This document shows, piece after piece, positions 38,428-50,309 of a DNA stretch of 64,000 bases (position 1 is the stretch's first letter; the number at the start of each line of letters is the position of its first letter). Under the pieces are notes generated by a model. It was not told where the DNA came from. It ran no database searches and saw nothing but the letters and a program-made list of their open reading frames with translations. Source of the DNA: Cognatilysobacter claricitrinus (GTDB taxonomy: Bacteria; Pseudomonadota; Gammaproteobacteria; Xanthomonadales; Xanthomonadaceae); NCBI RefSeq assembly GCF_045866565.1, contig NZ_BAAFZV010000003.1:372001-436000 (forward strand), read 5' to 3'. The position numbers and the translations under genes were made by a program.

Positions 38428-38602
38428 CGGAGACGGCGTCCTTTCGGATGCCTGCAGCAGCAGGGGTTCGAAGGGCGCCGGATTCTCGAGAAGCGTGCGG
38501 CGCCGTCCGGCAGTACATACCCCAATGCATCGCTCTGAAGGATTCGCAGACGAGGCAGGCGGTGATGCGTCGATCATGCGCAGCGCTCGCCACACGCTGG
38601 CG

Positions 38603-39886
38603 CTATTTCAGCAACACGTCGACCAGAGCGTCGTACGAGGCCGCCATCGGCTCTGCGTTCGCCGGCCGCGCAAGGCATGCAGCGAGCGCGGGTGGTGGGT
38701 CGACGCGACGGCCCAGCCGCGCTTCGACGATCGTTTCGAACTTGGCGGGATGTGCGGTGGCGACGACCGCCCAGGGGCGTGCGTCGCCATTCGCGCGTAG
38801 TCGTGCGAGCACGTCGAAGCCCGTTGCGGTGTGCGGGCAGATCGCTTCGTCGTGACGCGCATGATGCGCGTCGATCGCGGCGAGGATCCCCGCATCATCG
38901 ACACTGACGGCGCGCATCGCGTCCCGCAGGTCCGCGTCGCTTGCGTGTCCATGCCGCAGGCGTTCGAAATTGCTCGGTGCGCCGACATCCATCGCGTTGG
39001 CGAGCGTCGCGCGCGTGGGGGCCGGCGTGTAGTCCTCGCCGGCGAAGTAGCGCGGCAGGACGTCGTTCGCGTTGCAGGCGAGCACGATGTCGCCGATCGG
39101 CAGGCCCATGCGTCGCGCCAGCCAGCACGCGGTCGCGTTCCCGAGGTTGCCGGTCGGGACCACGACGTTCAGCGGCTGGCCGCGTTCGCGGTGGAACGCC
39201 AGCGACGACTGCGCGTAGTAGGCGGCCTGCGGCAGCAGCCGGCCGAGGCTGATGCTGTTCGCCGAACCGAGCGTGATCCGCTCGCGCAACGCGGTGTCGG
39301 ACAGCGCCTGTTTCACCAGGCGCTGGCAGTCGTCGAAGGTGCCGTCGACGCGCAGTGCGCGGACGTTGTCGCCCCAGCAACCCAGCCCATGCGCCTGGCG
39401 CGGCGACACGCGGCCGTCCGGATACAGCACCACGACGCGGAAACCGGGACGACGATGGAAGGCGGCAGCGACTGCGGCGCCAGTGTCGCCGGAGGTCGCG
39501 ACGAGGATGGTGGTCTCGCGATCATCCGGGCGCCGCAATGCGCCGACAGCGCGCGCCAGGAAGCGGGCGCCGAAGTCCTTGAATGCGGCGGTCGGCCCGT
39601 GGAACAGCTCGAGGACGAACGTGTCGTTGTCGAGCCGGCGCAGCGGCGCCGGAAAATCGAATGCGTCGTCGCAGATCGCTGGAAGCGCGGCGGCGATCCT
39701 TGAATCCTCGAAATACGGAGCGAGTAGCGCGGCGGCAGTACGCGCCAGGCCGCCGGCGGGATCGATCCCGGTTGTGCGCGGAATCGTTTCGGGAACATAG
39801 AGCCCGCCGTCCGGCGCGAGACCTGCGGCAAGCGCGCTGTCGACATCCACCGCCGGCGCGTTGCCGCGCGTGCTCACGTACCTCAC
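38603..39886 (-). CDS. thrC: Threonine synthase
   Basis: A 427-residue PLP enzyme that converts O-phosphohomoserine to threonine. It opens MRYVSTRGNAPAVDVDSALAAGLAPDGGLYVPE. The PLP lysine lies in FHGPTAAFKDFGARFLARA, and VATSGDTGAAVAAAF is the phosphate loop. The start is a GTG at 39886 that overlaps the thrB stop (GTGA). It is the last gene of the thr operon. The 175 bases between its stop and the convergent pump gene hold no gene or clear terminator that I can see. Confidence 0.96.
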   Translation of the reverse strand: MRYVSTRGNAPAVDVDSALAAGLAPDGGLYVPETIPRTTGIDPAGGLARTAAALLAPYFEDSRIAAALPAICDDAFDFPAPLRRLDNDTFVLELFHGPTAAFKDFGARFLARAVGALRRPDDRETTILVATSGDTGAAVAAAFHRRPGFRVVVLYPDGRVSPRQAHGLGCWGDNVRALRVDGTFDDCQRLVKQALSDTALRERITLGSANSISLGRLLPQAAYYAQSSLAFHRERGQPLNVVVPTGNLGNATACWLARRMGLPIGDIVLACNANDVLPRYFAGEDYTPAPTRATLANAMDVGAPSNFERLRHGHASDADLRDAMRAVSVDDAGILAAIDAHHARHDEAICPHTATGFDVLARLRANGDARPWAVVATAHPAKFETIVEARLGRRVDPPPALAACLARPANAEPMAASYDALVDVLLK

Positions 39887-40881
39887 GCAATGACCTCGGC
39901 GCGCGGTCCGTTCACCGGCGACACATAGGCGTGGCTGTCGAGGCCGGCCGTGCGGAACGCGGCAACCATCGCGGCGCCACCGGCCTCGGCGTGTGCGCGC
40001 GTGTCGAACCAGCCGAACACGGTGGGACCGGCGCCGGAAATGCTCGCGCCGAGTGCGCCGGCGTCGAGCGCGGCCTGCTTGACGCTTGCGAAGCCCGGAA
40101 TCAGCGACGCCCGGCGCGGCTCGACGAGAACGTCGCGCAATCCGTCAGCGATCAGCGCGCGATCGCCGCACGCCAGTCCGGTGAGGAAAAGCGCGAGATA
40201 GGAGGTCTGGTGCACGATCTCGGCAAGCGGATATGGCGCGGCGAGCACCGCGCGTGCTTCGCGTGTCTCCAGAACGTGTGCGGGATGCACTGCCGCGCAG
40301 AACAGATCGGGTGCGTCCAAGCGGATTGCGCGCGTCTCGGCCGCGAGCACGACGCCGCCGAGCAGCATCGGCGCGACGTTGTCGCCGTGCAGGCTGCCGC
40401 TTGCCACGGACTCGCCGGCCAACGCGAACGGATACAGCGCCTCGCGCGACAGCGGCGCGTCGAGCAATGCATTCGCCGCGACCAGCGCCGCCACGCACGA
40501 CGCCGCCGAACCACCGAGCCCGGATCCGAGCGCGATTCCCTTGTGCAGGGTCACCGCGAAGCCGTGCGCCAGACCGAGGTGGGCACGCAGGTCGATCAGC
40601 GCGCGTCCCGCGGTGTTGCGCTCGGCGATGAGCGGAATGCGCGACAGGCCCGGCACGTCGCCGTCGATCGCATCGATGCGGACAACGGGCTCGTCGATGA
40701 CACGCACCGTCGCCGAATCACCGGGGCCTTCGATCGTGTGGCCCAGCAGGTCGAAGCCGACGCCGATGTTGCCGATGCTGGCCGGCGCGAAGGCGCGCGC
40801 GACCCGGTGCGGGCCGGCTGCGTCGGCAGCGTTCGCATCATGCGCGCTCACGTCGGGACGATTCGCATCAGGTGGATTCAC
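39883..40881 (-). CDS. thrB: Homoserine kinase (GHMP type)
   Basis: A 332-residue kinase making O-phosphohomoserine. The N-terminal GHMP fold shows RAFAPASIGNIGVGFDLLGH, the ATP loop ALGSGLGGSAASCVAAL and the C-terminal SISGAGPTVFGWF. An N-terminal extension of about 28 residues rich in Asp/Ala/Pro precedes the conserved start; the GTG at 40881 overlaps the homoserine dehydrogenase stop (GTGA). A downstream start within the extension cannot be excluded. Middle gene of the thr operon. Confidence 0.95.
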   Translation of the reverse strand: MNPPDANRPDVSAHDANAADAAGPHRVARAFAPASIGNIGVGFDLLGHTIEGPGDSATVRVIDEPVVRIDAIDGDVPGLSRIPLIAERNTAGRALIDLRAHLGLAHGFAVTLHKGIALGSGLGGSAASCVAALVAANALLDAPLSREALYPFALAGESVASGSLHGDNVAPMLLGGVVLAAETRAIRLDAPDLFCAAVHPAHVLETREARAVLAAPYPLAEIVHQTSYLALFLTGLACGDRALIADGLRDVLVEPRRASLIPGFASVKQAALDAGALGASISGAGPTVFGWFDTRAHAEAGGAAMVAAFRTAGLDSHAYVSPVNGPRAEVIA

Positions 40882-42026
40882 AGACGGGCTCCGAGGTACT
40901 GGGCGATCGCGAGGACGTCGCCGAACACGCCGGCCGCCGTGACCTCGGGGCCCGCGCCGGGCCCTTGCACCACCAGCGGATTATCCGCGTAGCGGCGGGT
41001 GCGGAAGCGGATCAGGTTGTCGGTGAGCCGTCCGTGCGCGGTGGCGTCGTCCGGACCGGGCGTTGAGAGGCCGACGCGGGCGTCGCGACCGTCGAAGCTG
41101 GCGACGTAACGCAACGAACGACCACCGGCGCGCGCGGCGTCGAAGCGCGCCTGCATCGGCGTGTCGAGTGCGTCGAGCTGCGCGAGGAATGCGTCGCGCG
41201 GCACGTCGCGCAGGTGGGCCGGCACCAGGCTTTCGACATCGACGTCCTCCATCGCGATCGCGTGGCCCGCTTCGCGCGCGAGGATCACCAGCTTGCGCGC
41301 GACGTCCAGGCCCGAGAGGTCGTCGCGCGGATCGGGCTCGGTGTAGCCGAGGTCCAGCGCCTCGCGCACCAGATGCGAGAACGGCATGCTGCCATCGAAG
41401 CGGTGGAACAGCCACGCGAGCGTGCCGGACAGCACGCCGTCCACCCCGAGCAGCTCGTCACCGGTATCGAGCTGATTACGCAGCGTCTGGATCACCGGCA
41501 GGCCGGCGCCGACACTGGCTTCGTGGCGGAAGCGCGCGCCGTTGCGCGTCGCGTCGCGGATCGCGCGCCAGCGTTCGAGCGGGCCGCTGCCGGCGCGCTT
41601 GCTCGGCGTGACCACGTGCAGGCCTTGGCCCAGCCAGCGCGCGTAGTGGCCCACCACGTCGTCGCTGCCGGAGCAATCGATGACAACGGCCTGCACGCGG
41701 CCTTCGTCGACCAGGTGAGGGCCGAAGCGGTGGACATCGGGTGCGGGCGACGCGTCGAAATCGTGGATCACGGTGTCGATATCGCCGCGCGCGGCGCCGA
41801 GCCACAGGCGGCGCCGATCCATCACGCCGCGAAGCACCAGGTCGATGCCCTGCGCGCGCAGGCGCGGTGCGACCTCGGCCCACTGCGCGAGCAGCGCGCG
41901 GCCGACCTTGCCCGGGCCGACCAGGCCGAGCGCCAGCGTCGTGGTGGACGTACGGGCGCACGCGCCACGCGGCGCGTGCTGCGGTAGAGGAGCGGGACGG
42001 CGGCGTTCGGTCAGGATGGCGGACAT
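40878..42026 (-). CDS. Monofunctional homoserine dehydrogenase (ThrA-HD type)
   Basis: A 382-residue NAD(P)H-dependent enzyme reducing aspartate semialdehyde to homoserine. The Rossmann loop is at about residues 33-46 (LGLVGPGKVGRALL). The catalytic region is DGVLSGTLAWLFHRF and ALDLGYTEPDPRDDLSGLDVARKLVILARE, with the catalytic Lys and Asp. By sequence style it matches the dehydrogenase half of bifunctional ThrA, yet there is no aspartokinase domain in front of it and no ACT domain behind it. The ATG at 42026 has a strong AAGGAG Shine-Dalgarno. It is the first structural gene of the thr operon, downstream of the leader peptide and attenuator. Confidence 0.92.
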   Translation of the reverse strand: MSAILTERRRPAPLPQHAPRGACARTSTTTLALGLVGPGKVGRALLAQWAEVAPRLRAQGIDLVLRGVMDRRRLWLGAARGDIDTVIHDFDASPAPDVHRFGPHLVDEGRVQAVVIDCSGSDDVVGHYARWLGQGLHVVTPSKRAGSGPLERWRAIRDATRNGARFRHEASVGAGLPVIQTLRNQLDTGDELLGVDGVLSGTLAWLFHRFDGSMPFSHLVREALDLGYTEPDPRDDLSGLDVARKLVILAREAGHAIAMEDVDVESLVPAHLRDVPRDAFLAQLDALDTPMQARFDAARAGGRSLRYVASFDGRDARVGLSTPGPDDATAHGRLTDNLIRFRTRRYADNPLVVQGPGAGPEVTAAGVFGDVLAIAQYLGARL

Positions 42027-42062
42027 GGCAGGGCACTCCTTGGCGGGAGCCCCGTGTCCGTT

Positions 42063-42143
42063 CGGATGCGTTACCGCCGCATCCGGATCGGATGCGGGGC
42101 GGGTGGCGGACGCTTAGTCCGGAATCACGCGCAACCGCATCCG
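42063..42143 (-). promoter_or_regulatory. Threonine attenuator: four alternating complementary segments
   Basis: In the minus-strand RNA four segments follow each other: 1, CGGATGCGG (42143-42135, inside the leader peptide frame just after its Thr codons); 2, CCGCATCCG (42097-42089); 3, CGGATGCGG (42085-42077); 4, CGCATCCG (42070-42063). Pairings 1:2, 2:3 and 3:4 are mutually exclusive, the textbook attenuator layout. The leader stop codon (42116-42114) is 17 bases before segment 2. There is no clear U-run after segment 4, so the termination mode is uncertain. Confidence 0.7.
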
Positions 42144-42254
42144 CCACGACGTCGTGGTGGTGCGGGTGGTGGTACCGAGGCCGTTGCGCGTGCAGACGTC
42201 CGCCGCTCGCGGTGCGAGGGTCTGGACGGCGGCAGGGGCGATGCGGCGGCTCAT
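42114..42254 (-). CDS. thrL: thr operon leader peptide
   Basis: A 46-codon frame upstream of the homoserine dehydrogenase gene whose only striking feature is a run of seven threonines in eight codons (GTTTRTTTTSW, residues 27-37), followed by segment 1 of the attenuator and a TAA stop. By analogy to ThrL of enterobacteria, ribosome stalling at these codons when threonyl-tRNA is scarce would mask segment 1 and favour the 2:3 antiterminator. The start codon (42254) is the only ATG in frame before the Thr run; its Shine-Dalgarno is weak. A CCACGAC/GTCGTGG hairpin lies within the frame at 42144-42157. Confidence 0.75.
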   Translation of the reverse strand: MSRRIAPAAVQTLAPRAADVCTRNGLGTTTRTTTTSWRMRLRVIPD

Positions 42255-42260
42255 GGCCCG

Positions 42261-42289
42261 AGTAGACGCCTGGACGCCGCCCGAGTCAA
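42261..42289 (-). promoter_or_regulatory. Candidate sigma-70 promoter of the thr operon
   Basis: On the minus strand TTGACT (42289-42284), a 17-base spacer and TCTACT (42266-42261). The -35 is 5/6 and the -10 is 4/6 to consensus, with ideal spacing. The predicted start of transcription would fall at or next to the leader-peptide ATG (42254). No better-placed promoter is visible in the short gap to the TPP riboswitch. Confidence 0.4.
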
Positions 42290-42355
42290 AGCCGTTCGTC
42301 GACGCCCGCGCGCTACGGCCGGTGGCCCCGCCGCGCCCCGCGTGGTGAAATGCGC

Positions 42356-42439
42356 GACGAAGCGGGGGTACCGGCCGGGCCGGTTGAGAGAGTCCCTTCG
42401 AACCTGATGCGGTTGAGACCGCCGTAGGGAAGCTTCGCG
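42356..42439 (+). promoter_or_regulatory. TPP riboswitch (THI element) of thiC
   Basis: Conserved THI-box features appear in order: GGGGTACC; the CCGGTTGAGAGAGTCCC pyrimidine-sensing arm with TGAGAGA; then GAACCTGATGCGGTTGAGAC with CTGATG; and CCGTAGGGAAGC. P1 closes by CGAAGC (42358-42363) with GCTTCG (42432-42437). It lies about 80 bases before the thiC start. TPP binding is expected to reduce thiC expression, by termination or by masking translation; I see no clear terminator between it and thiC, so translational control is more likely. Confidence 0.95.
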
Positions 42440-42519
42440 GGGCGCATTGCGCCTGCGCGCCGCCCGCTCGAACGCACGCCGCATTGCCGGCGCTCGCCTC
42501 CTTTGCAGCGGACGAACGA

Positions 42520-44394
<1,875 letters not shown>

Positions 44395-44411
44395 CCCGTT
44401 CAGGCGGGACA

Positions 44412-44440
44412 CCCGGCCCGGTTCCACGCGACGGGCCGGG
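44412..44440 (+). terminator. GC-rich hairpin after thiC
   Basis: CCCGGCCCG (44412-44420) pairs perfectly with CGGGCCGGG (44432-44440) across an 11-base loop, but no T-run follows. It may be a weak terminator or 3'-end stabiliser of thiC. The following TAGAAT (44443-44448) could be a -10 for the hydroxylase-sulfotransferase gene, though no good -35 is visible. Confidence 0.35.
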
Positions 44441-44475
44441 CCTAGAATGGCCGGGACCGCGGTCCGGACGTCCCG

Positions 44476-46461
44476 ATGAAGCTCGAGCATCCTTTTCTGC
44501 AACTGCCGGTGTCGTTCGACGCCGGCGTCCTCGCGCGCGAGATCGAAGCGCTCGGCCCCGATGTCTGGCGCCCGCACCCGCAGGGCTTCGCCGGCAACGA
44601 CGCGCTCACGCTGATCAGCGTCGACGGTGATCCCGCCAGTGATGACGTGCACGGCCCGATGCGGCCGACGCCGCACCTGCTCGCGTGTCCATACCTGATG
44701 CAGGTGATGCACAGCCTGGGCGCGGTGTGGGGACGCTCGCGCCTGATGCGCCTCGCCGGCCAGGCCGAAGTCACGCCGCACGTCGACATCAATTACTACT
44801 GGCGCGAGCACATGCGGATCCATGTGCCGATCGTGACGCAGCCCACGGTGCGCTTCGTCTGCGATGGCCAGGAACTCAACATGCGCGAGGGCGAGTGCTG
44901 GACGTTCGACACCTGGCGCCGGCACAACGTGCACAACGACGATCATCGCCAGCGCATCCACCTGGTCGCGGACACCGTGGGTGGCCCGGGATTCTGGGAG
45001 CTGATGCGCGATGCGCGTCCACATGACGAACAGCGCGAAGGCTGGACGCCGCGACTTGTCGCGCCGAGGCCGGAGCCCGTCGCGCTGCAGCTGGAGTCGT
45101 ACAACCTTCCGACGGTCATGACGCCGTGGGAAGCGCGCACGCACTTCGAGTTCCTCGTGGGCGAAGCCGCTTCGTCGGAGTCGCTCGATCGTTTCGTTCG
45201 CGACGCGATGCAGCCGTTCCTGCGCGAATGGCAGGCGTTGTGGGCGCTGCACGGCGACAGCGGCCGCGGCCTCGATGCATATCGCGCGGCTCGCGATCGC
45301 ATGCGCATGGCAGCGACGCCGTTCGACACGATCCGCATGCGCAACAACGTGCTGCTCACGAAGGCGCTGCACGCTATCGTGACGATGAATCTCGTCGCTG
45401 CATCAACGCGAGCCGCAGCACCCGTTGCGGCAGCCGCGCGGCCCCAGGCACAGGCACCGCGAGCGGCTGCGCCCGCGGCTACGCGGAGCATCGGCGGCAA
45501 CTTCAATCCGATGTTCCAGTTCGGCCCGACATCGACGCCGCGCCCAGCTGCAAGCGCGGGTGCGGTCGCAGTCGCGCCACGACCCACCGCGCCAGCGCCT
45601 CCCGCACCGGCGGCCCGCTCGAACATCCGCTTCGATCGCCCGGTCATCGTGCTCAGCGCGCCGCGCTCGGGATCGACCCTGTTGTTCGAAACCCTTGCGC
45701 GCGCGCCGGACGTCTACACGATCGGGCGCGAAAGCCATCGCACGTTCGAAAGCCTGCCCGGTCTCAAACCTGCCGATCGCGGCTTCGATTCGAACCGCCT
45801 CACTGGCGACGACGCGACGCCTGCGGTGATCGAGGCGCTGAAGGCCAATTTCGCTGCCGAAATGCGCGATCGGGACGGCGTTCCGCCGCGTCACGATGTC
45901 GTCCGGCTGCTGGAGAAGACGCCGAAGAACAGTCTGCGCGTTCCTTTCCTGCGCCGCGCGTTTCCGGACGCCCACTACGTGCTGCTGTATCGCCGTCCGA
46001 ACGAAGTGCTGGCGAGCATGATCGAGGCATGGCAGTCGGGGAAATTCCGCACGTATCCGACACTGCCGGGTTGGAATGGGCTTCCGTGGTCGATGCTGCT
46101 GGTACCGGGTTGGCGTTCGCTGGACGGGAAGCCGATCGAGGAGATCGCGGCGTATCAGTGGGCGTGCACGATGAACACGCTGCTGGACGACGTCGCCGAC
46201 CTGCCACGCGATCGTGTCACCACCGTGCGCTACCACGAGTTCCTCGCGAATCCACAGGCCGAAATGCAGCGCGTCACTGCATCGGCCGGGCTCGGTTGGG
46301 ACGTGGTGCTCGACGCGCTGCCACTGTCGAAGACCACGTTGACCAAGCCCGACCCCGACAAGTGGCGCAAACACGAAGCCGCCATCAGTCGCGTGCTGCC
46401 GGGTCTGCAGTCCACCATCGAACGCGCCGAACGCTACTTCGGATCGGAACCGTCCGCATGA
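44476..46461 (+). CDS. Asp/Asn beta-hydroxylase-type dioxygenase fused to a sulfotransferase
   Basis: A 661-residue two-enzyme fusion. Residues 1-about 190 form an aspartyl/asparaginyl beta-hydroxylase (PF05118-like) Fe(II)/2-oxoglutarate domain with the facial triad His102-X-Asp104 and His150, plus His116 and Arg160 at the expected 2OG positions. Residues about 190-300 are helical. An Ala/Pro-rich linker (about 300-382) leads to a P-loop sulfotransferase domain (about 383-661) with the PAPS 5'-phosphosulfate loop SAPRSGSTLLFE (from residue 394) and a 3'-phosphate segment YVLLYRRPNEVLASMIEAW. No signal peptide, so cytoplasmic. Expected chemistry is hydroxylation followed by O-sulfation; the substrate is unknown. 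Its stop overlaps the next gene's ATG, a paralogue of its N-terminal half. Confidence 0.85.
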   Translation: MKLEHPFLQLPVSFDAGVLAREIEALGPDVWRPHPQGFAGNDALTLISVDGDPASDDVHGPMRPTPHLLACPYLMQVMHSLGAVWGRSRLMRLAGQAEVTPHVDINYYWREHMRIHVPIVTQPTVRFVCDGQELNMREGECWTFDTWRRHNVHNDDHRQRIHLVADTVGGPGFWELMRDARPHDEQREGWTPRLVAPRPEPVALQLESYNLPTVMTPWEARTHFEFLVGEAASSESLDRFVRDAMQPFLREWQALWALHGDSGRGLDAYRAARDRMRMAATPFDTIRMRNNVLLTKALHAIVTMNLVAASTRAAAPVAAAARPQAQAPRAAAPAATRSIGGNFNPMFQFGPTSTPRPAASAGAVAVAPRPTAPAPPAPAARSNIRFDRPVIVLSAPRSGSTLLFETLARAPDVYTIGRESHRTFESLPGLKPADRGFDSNRLTGDDATPAVIEALKANFAAEMRDRDGVPPRHDVVRLLEKTPKNSLRVPFLRRAFPDAHYVLLYRRPNEVLASMIEAWQSGKFRTYPTLPGWNGLPWSMLLVPGWRSLDGKPIEEIAAYQWACTMNTLLDDVADLPRDRVTTVRYHEFLANPQAEMQRVTASAGLGWDVVLDALPLSKTTLTKPDPDKWRKHEAAISRVLPGLQSTIERAERYFGSEPSA

Positions 46462-47423
46462 AGCTTCCCGCACCGTTCCTGCAGCTGCCATTGCGGTTCG
46501 ACGCCGCGGCGCTCGCGCGCGAGATCGATGCGCTGGGCGAGGACGCGTGGCGGCCGCATCCGCAGGGTTTCGCCGGCAATTCCATGCTTCCGCTGGTCGC
46601 GGTTGGCGGCGATCCTGCGAACGAGGCATTTGCGGGTGCGATGGCGGCGACGCCTGCCTTGCAGCGCTGCCCGCGGCTCGTTCGTGTGCTGCACGCGATC
46701 GGCGCGACCGTCGGGCGCACACGACTGATGCGCCTCGCCGGGCAGGCCGAGGTGAAGCGCCACGTCGACCAGGGCTACTACTGGGCCGAGCGCGTGCGCG
46801 TGCACGTGCCGATCGTGACGCAGCCGACCGTGCGCTTCGAATGCGGCGACGCCACCATCAACATGGCCGCCGGCGAGTGCTGGATCTTCGATACTTGGCG
46901 GCAGCATCGCGTCTTCAACGACGCGACCGCGTCGCGCATCCATCTCGTCTGCGACACGGTGGGCGGTGAGCGCTTTGCAGCGCTGGTCGACCGCGCGCGT
47001 CGCCATGACGAGCCGCGCGAGGCGTGGCCGGTCGCCGATGTTCCGCTCGACGGCGTCGTGCCGCCGGTGCTGCCGTTCGAAACGCGCAACGTGCCGGATG
47101 TCATGACGCCCTGGGAACTGCGACATCACCTCGAGTTCCTGCTCGGCGAGGCGCTGCCGCACCCGCAGCTCGACGCACTTCGACAGCGAACCGAACGCCT
47201 GTTGCAGGCCTGGCAGGGGCTGTGGGCGCAGCACGGCGACGCCATGCCGGCGCGACCCGCGTTCCGCGCCCTGTTCGACGGCTACATCACCGACGTGCGC
47301 CCCTGGGCGGCGGACGTGGCGCTGCGCAACGAGACTCGCTGGATCGACGGCGTGGCGATGATGCTCGGCCGCTCCACGGTGCGCGTGCCCGGGGGCGGAC
47401 GGCCGATGCCGGCGATGGCGTAA
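46458..47423 (+). CDS. Stand-alone Asp/Asn beta-hydroxylase-type dioxygenase, paralogue of the fusion's N-terminus
   Basis: A 321-residue cytosolic protein that aligns from its first residue with the N-terminal half of the preceding fusion (MKLPAPFLQLPLRFDAAALA against MKLEHPFLQLPVSFDAGVLA; WRPHPQGFAGN in both). Iron ligands fall at the same positions: His102, Asp104, His150, with Arg160. The helical segment after the catalytic domain is also conserved (NVPDVMTPWELRHHLEFLLGEAL), but there is no sulfotransferase domain. The HXD motif is complete, unlike mammalian AspH where the Asp is Gly. The ATG overlaps the upstream stop (ATGA), so both are translated from one message. It ends at a strong bidirectional terminator. 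Confidence 0.85.
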   Translation: MKLPAPFLQLPLRFDAAALAREIDALGEDAWRPHPQGFAGNSMLPLVAVGGDPANEAFAGAMAATPALQRCPRLVRVLHAIGATVGRTRLMRLAGQAEVKRHVDQGYYWAERVRVHVPIVTQPTVRFECGDATINMAAGECWIFDTWRQHRVFNDATASRIHLVCDTVGGERFAALVDRARRHDEPREAWPVADVPLDGVVPPVLPFETRNVPDVMTPWELRHHLEFLLGEALPHPQLDALRQRTERLLQAWQGLWAQHGDAMPARPAFRALFDGYITDVRPWAADVALRNETRWIDGVAMMLGRSTVRVPGGGRPMPAMA

Positions 47424-47425
47424 GA

Positions 47426-47451
47426 AAAAGGCCGCCCGAAGGCGGCCTTTT
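47426..47451. terminator. Bidirectional terminator between the hydroxylase operon and ppa
   Basis: AAAAGGCCGCC (47426-47436), CGAA loop, GGCGGCCTTTT (47441-47451): a perfect 11-base stem with A- and T-runs, between convergent genes, three bases after the hydroxylase stop. Confidence 0.93.
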
Positions 47452-47476
47452 CGCATCACGCGCCGGACCCGCGCGA

Positions 47477-48025
47477 TCAGTAGTTCGGCTTGTCCGCCGC
47501 ATCGTCGTAACGCTTGATCGCGTCGACGATGATCGCCTTGGCTTCGGCGGCGTTGCCCCAGCCTTCGATCTTCACCCACTTGCCCTTCTCGAGATCCTTG
47601 TAGTGCTCGAAGAAGTGGCCGATGCGCTCGAGCCAGTGCGTCGACACCTGCTCGATGTCCTCGAGCTGCGCGTAGCCGTTGAACACCTTGGTGATCGGCA
47701 CCGCGAGGATCTTCTCGTCCGAACCCGCTTCGTCGGTCATCTTCAGCACCCCAACCGGGCGGCAGCGGATCACCGAGCCCGGCACCAGCGTCAGCGGCAG
47801 GATCACCAGCACGTCGGCCGGGTCGCCGTCGCCGCAGACGGTGTGCGGGACGTAGCCGTAGTTGCACGGGTAGCGCATCGGCGTGGACAGGATGCGGTCG
47901 ACGAAGATCGCGCCGGTTTCCTTGTCCACTTCGTACTTGACCGGCTCCGAGTCCTTCGGGATCTCGATGATGACGTTGATTTCGTCCGGCGGATTCTTGC
48001 CGGTGGGGACGAGGTCCAGGCCCAT
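47477..48025 (-). CDS. ppa: Soluble inorganic pyrophosphatase (family I)
   Basis: A 182-residue Mg-dependent hexameric-type pyrophosphatase that hydrolyses PPi in the cytosol. Diagnostic segments are INVIIEIPKDSEPVKYEVDKETG, MRYPCNYGYVPHT, and the metal-binding DGDPADVLVIL with its Asp cluster, then KWVKIEGWGNAAEAKAII. The ATG at 48025 gives the usual length; upstream frame extension is in the intergenic region. It is adjacent to hppA on the same strand (about 220 bases apart, with the hppA terminator between them), so it is transcribed independently. Confidence 0.96.
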   Translation of the reverse strand: MGLDLVPTGKNPPDEINVIIEIPKDSEPVKYEVDKETGAIFVDRILSTPMRYPCNYGYVPHTVCGDGDPADVLVILPLTLVPGSVIRCRPVGVLKMTDEAGSDEKILAVPITKVFNGYAQLEDIEQVSTHWLERIGHFFEHYKDLEKGKWVKIEGWGNAAEAKAIIVDAIKRYDDAADKPNY

Positions 48026-48191
48026 TGCTTGGTGCTCCGACGTGCTGGTCCGGGCCCGGAGGGCCGCGGTGGGGTTGGGGGGAGGGCGCGGATTATAGGC
48101 GGCGCGAACGGTGCGCGTGCCCGGGTGGTCCGCCGTCAGCACGGCGGACGGCGCATGAACAGGGCGCCCGCCGCGGCGGCGCGCGTCGCGC

Positions 48192-48223
48192 AAAAAGAAG
48201 ACGGCGGCCTGTTGGCCGCCGTC
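48192..48223 (-). terminator. Intrinsic terminator of hppA
   Basis: On the minus strand GACGGCGGCC (48223-48214), AACA loop, GGCCGCCGTC (48209-48200), then TTCTTTTTG. It lies 23 bases after the hppA stop. Confidence 0.92.
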
Positions 48224-48245
48224 CCGAGGTTCCGCATGAGGACGA

Positions 48246-50309
<2,064 letters not shown>

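Noticed and set aside
38428..38602. tRNA-like GGTTCGAA sequence and a GC-rich pairing between the pump gene and thrC
   Set aside because: No cloverleaf, acceptor stem or 3' CCA can be drawn around it, and the pairing is too weak for a terminator. I see nothing functional in this gap.
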